Origin: Cribrihabitans_A pelagius
GTDB lineage: Bacteria; Pseudomonadota; Alphaproteobacteria; Rhodobacterales; Rhodobacteraceae
Assembly (NCBI RefSeq): GCF_048820915.1
Contig: NZ_JBMERR010000031.1
Span: forward strand, 1 to 31,675
Direction: 5' to 3'
Length of the DNA: 31,675 nucleotides
Position 1 is the stretch's first letter; every line of letters begins with the position of its first letter. The notes beneath the pieces are model-generated. The model had not been told where the DNA came from, ran no database searches, and saw only the letters and a list, made by a program, of their open reading frames with translations. Shown one piece after another: positions 31,550 to 31,675 of this stretch. A program made the translations under genes and the position numbers.

Positions 31550-31675
31550 GTCACGTCCGTCAAGCTGGTGTAATTTCCCGGATGGCCTGAGGTCATGATC
31601 AGGCGGCTTGTGTTGAAAGGCTGAGAATGGGGTCTGTCTCCTCTGCGTCGATTTCGGCGAAGGCCTCAACCATCA
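31550..31675 (-). mobile_element. Possible IS256-type end with transposase 3' tail
   Basis: GTCACGTCCGTCAAG followed by a GGTGTAATTT block (31552-31578) resembles the terminal repeat of IS256-type elements. On the minus strand a frame runs from the window edge to TGA at 31599 (ending EETDPILSLSTQAA), which could be the C-terminus of its transposase. The element would lie mostly beyond the window. The identification rests on a short terminal motif only. Confidence 0.35.

Noticed and set aside
1..31675. CRISPR arrays, tRNA or rRNA genes, defence islands
   Set aside because: I saw no regular direct repeats with spacers, no tRNA cloverleaf signatures and no known defence-gene motifs on either strand.

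Overview
The window looks like part of a GC-rich alphaproteobacterial genome, most likely a Rhodobacterales/Roseobacter-group organism. This is an inference from the family types (class I NirK with the 10-residue Cys-His spacing, NirV, NnrS, pseudoazurin, FCD-type GntR regulators, TRAP transporters) and not from a marker gene. The central block is a compact denitrification region. It is flanked on both sides by small catabolic modules and worn insertion sequences, which suggests a plasmid or a genomic island.

Layout. 1-757: 3' part of an IS3-family element whose transposase carries an amber stop; it has cut off the N-terminus of a GntR regulator (758-1296). 1559-4469: hydantoin/nucleobase-type module with an NCS1 permease, an Asp/Glu/hydantoin racemase and a divergent GntR regulator; a 36-bp palindrome lies between the last two. 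4600-5344: graveyard of IS5, IS21 and DUF2924 remnants. 5449-7231: Crp/Fnr regulator, LysE-type exporter and a small DUF1858 gene that seems frameshifted. 7319-12209: norC-norB-norQ-norD plus two small membrane-protein genes. 12265-16198 (minus strand): nirV, nirK, nnrS and pseudoazurin. 16462-23045: napF-D-A-G-H-B-C plus a small membrane-protein gene. 23100-28072 (minus strand): nitrilase-type hydrolase, metal-free M24 hydrolase and a TRAP transporter. 28238-29736: maleate-isomerase-like enzyme and GntR regulator. 30276-31675: dead IS91 transposase and a probable IS256-type end.

How it works together. Nap reduces nitrate to nitrite in the periplasm, fed from quinol by NapC (and perhaps NapGH) through NapB. 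NirK, probably fed by pseudoazurin, makes NO. NorCB, activated by NorQ/NorD, makes N2O. No nos genes are in the window, so the visible pathway stops at N2O. A shared 14-bp motif (TTG[A/C]G-N4-[C/G]ACAA) precedes norC, nirK and pseudoazurin. It fits an NnrR-type NO-responsive regulator, and the Crp/Fnr protein at 5449 is the obvious candidate. The nap promoter region instead has an FNR-like box (TGAT-N4-ATCA).

The best leads are: a NapG with two iron-sulfur ligand cysteines replaced, an uncharacterised nap-distal membrane protein, two tiny membrane proteins in the place usually held by norE/norF, a 21-nt palindrome at the napF start, and a TRAP/amidase/M24/racemase module of unknown substrate with a TGTATACA operator.
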